From positions 1 to 7,280 of the forward strand of contig CAYVKE010000145.1 in assembly GCA_964451935.1 (NCBI GenBank): 7,280 nucleotides of DNA. The letters are read 5' to 3'. Within the stretch, counting starts at the first letter, position 1, and each line of letters starts with the position of its first letter. The DNA is from CALFXN01 sp964451935 (GTDB taxonomy: Bacteria > Synergistota > Synergistia > Synergistales > Aminobacteriaceae). Both the position numbers and the translations under genes were made by a program. Shown here in pieces: positions 6,471 through 7,280 of this stretch. A model generated the notes under the pieces. That model was not told the DNA's origin and made no database searches. It saw only the letters and a program-made list of their open reading frames with translations.

Positions 6471-6932
6471 ATGAACGACAGCTACGTATACCCTGCCCTT
6501 TTCACGCGCTGCGAGGGGAAAGGGATCGGCGTCGCATTTCCCGACTTTCCCGGATGCGTCGCGGAAGGCCGGAACGATGAAGATGCCCTGCGAAACGCGA
6601 AGAAGGCGCTTTTGAAACGTCTGTGGGAATTGGAGGAAGACCGGGGAGAGGCCCCTCGTCCGACGCCCGTTCTTGAACTGGAACACGGGAGGAATTTGGT
6701 GGTGGTCCTTCTGGACGTCTGGATGCCGCCGTACCGGGACCGGATGCTTCACAAGGCGACGACGAGAGCGGTCTCGCTTCCGCTCTGGCTGGACCGCGAG
6801 AGCAAGGCCGCGGGGCTGAACTATTCCCGCGTCCTCCAGGAAGGGCTGATGGAGCGCCTTGGGATCTTTGGCCCCCGCGAATACCTCGAGAGAGTCCGCG
6901 AAATGCCGTATGAAAGGAGATTTTCGAGATGA
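6471..6932 (+). CDS. HicB-family antitoxin-like protein without a HicA neighbour
   Basis: HicB proteins normally neutralise the RNA-cleaving toxin HicA and repress their own operon. The 153 residues show the HicB N-terminal fold signature: VYPALF (6-11), VAFPDFPGC (21-29), EDALRNAKKAL (37-47). A C-terminal segment, about 97-131, contains VSLPLWLD and LNYSRVLQEGL, which looks like the DNA-binding helix region of longer HicB proteins. The final 20 or so residues are basic. The ATG at 6471 is chosen because GGAGGTG lies 6 bases upstream; an upstream in-frame TTG (6399) overlaps the promoter and has no binding site. No HicA-like frame (short, with a GSHH motif) is found on either side. Instead an unknown 87-residue gene overlaps its stop. 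It may be an orphan regulator or part of an unrecognised pair. Confidence 0.8.
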   Translation: MNDSYVYPALFTRCEGKGIGVAFPDFPGCVAEGRNDEDALRNAKKALLKRLWELEEDRGEAPRPTPVLELEHGRNLVVVLLDVWMPPYRDRMLHKATTRAVSLPLWLDRESKAAGLNYSRVLQEGLMERLGIFGPREYLERVREMPYERRFSR

Positions 6933-7192
6933 ACCTCGCCGAAATTCTTGCCGCCGTGCCGGTGAAAGGGGGAATTATCCGTCTCATCGACATCCCGAAC
7001 CCGTGGCGCTCGGAGTTTCTGCATGATTCCTACGGATCGACGATGCCCGTCGTGCCGGGCGAAGGCCTGTGCGCCTACTCGCGGGACTGGCGCACATGGC
7101 TGTCGTTCCGCCTTGCGCCCGATTACCGGCCCCGTTATCCCGGGGCCATTCGTCTCGTTTCCGACGAAGAGGCGATGCGCCCGCCGTTCTAA
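6929..7192 (+). CDS. Unknown 87-residue protein translationally coupled to the hicB-like gene
   Basis: Its ATG overlaps the TGA of the hicB-like gene (ATGA, 6929-6932), and AAGGAG lies 9 bases upstream, so the two are almost certainly cotranslated. The protein has three tryptophans (26, 54, 57), several prolines, one cysteine (48), and conserved-looking blocks GGIIRLIDIPNPW (14-26), GSTMPVVPGEGLCAY (36-50) and DWRTWLSFRL (53-62). It has no signal peptide or membrane segment and looks like a small globular beta-rich domain. It lacks the features of HicA: no double-stranded-RNA-binding fold pattern and no catalytic His. No family is recognised. Its position would suit a toxin, adaptor or regulator partner of the HicB-like protein, but only gene order supports that. 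Confidence 0.75.
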   Translation: MNLAEILAAVPVKGGIIRLIDIPNPWRSEFLHDSYGSTMPVVPGEGLCAYSRDWRTWLSFRLAPDYRPRYPGAIRLVSDEEAMRPPF

Positions 7193-7260
7193 AACCGGAG
7201 ACGGGCCTGATGCTTCAAAAGCCGTGAGAACTACGAGCCACGTACAGTGAGGAGGGCCGC

Positions 7261-7280
7261 ATGGATTTCCAATCAGTTCT
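7261..7280 (+). CDS. First codons of a further gene, cut by the window edge
   Basis: An ATG at 7261 is preceded by GAGGAGGG with 4 bases of spacing, a good ribosome binding site, and opens a frame MDFQSV to the edge. It is 68 bases past the end of the 87-residue gene, on the same strand and with no terminator between them, so it may be the third gene of the hicB-like operon. Only six full codons are visible, so the call rests on the binding site. Confidence 0.45.

Noticed and set aside
7190..7201. TAAAACCGGAGA before the last gene, as a third copy of the GTAAAACGCAGA element
   Set aside because: It matches only loosely, its distance to the start codon differs, and no TANGAT box lies 20 bases after it.

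Overview
The window is compact bacterial DNA, fairly GC-rich by eye, with a strong Shine-Dalgarno sequence (GGAGG or AAGGAG type) before nearly every start. Its best promoter is a near-consensus sigma-70 site. These traits fit many bacteria, Gram-positive lineages included, and the sequence does not fix a genus. There is no ribosomal, tRNA, CRISPR or transposase gene. A gene resembling part of a conjugation coupling protein, a stand-alone HicB-like protein and several unrecognised small genes suggest an accessory region such as a plasmid or integrated element. That is an inference.

Minus-strand block, positions 6297 down to 1, in transcription order: a calcineurin-like metallophosphoesterase (6297-5485) followed by a 12-bp hairpin; a VirD4/TraG-like protein lacking the P-loop part of that family (5355-4099); a two-domain ClpA-like AAA+ unfoldase without the Clp N-domain (4061-1998), probably cotranscribed with the preceding gene; a long hairpin; a dGTPase-family gene (dgt, 1794-478) with its own TTGACG-N17-TATAAT promoter; a 72-residue unknown protein (447-229); and the start of another small gene (110 to the left edge).

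Plus-strand block, from 6471: a HicB-like protein of 153 residues, an 87-residue unknown protein overlapping it by ATGA, and the first codons of another gene at 7261. The two blocks diverge from a 173-bp region (6298-6470).

The most interesting signals are three. First, the phosphoesterase and the coupling-protein-like gene share an upstream layout: an identical 12-mer GTAAAACGCAGA and a TA(G/C)GATG box, each at exactly the same distance from the start codon, which suggests one shared regulator. Second, the ClpA-like protein keeps an IGF loop that could dock ClpP but has lost the first-ring pore tyrosine and the N-domain, and it sits behind a coupling-protein-like partner that lacks a P-loop. 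Third, the HicB-like gene has no HicA but is translationally coupled to an unknown 87-residue protein.
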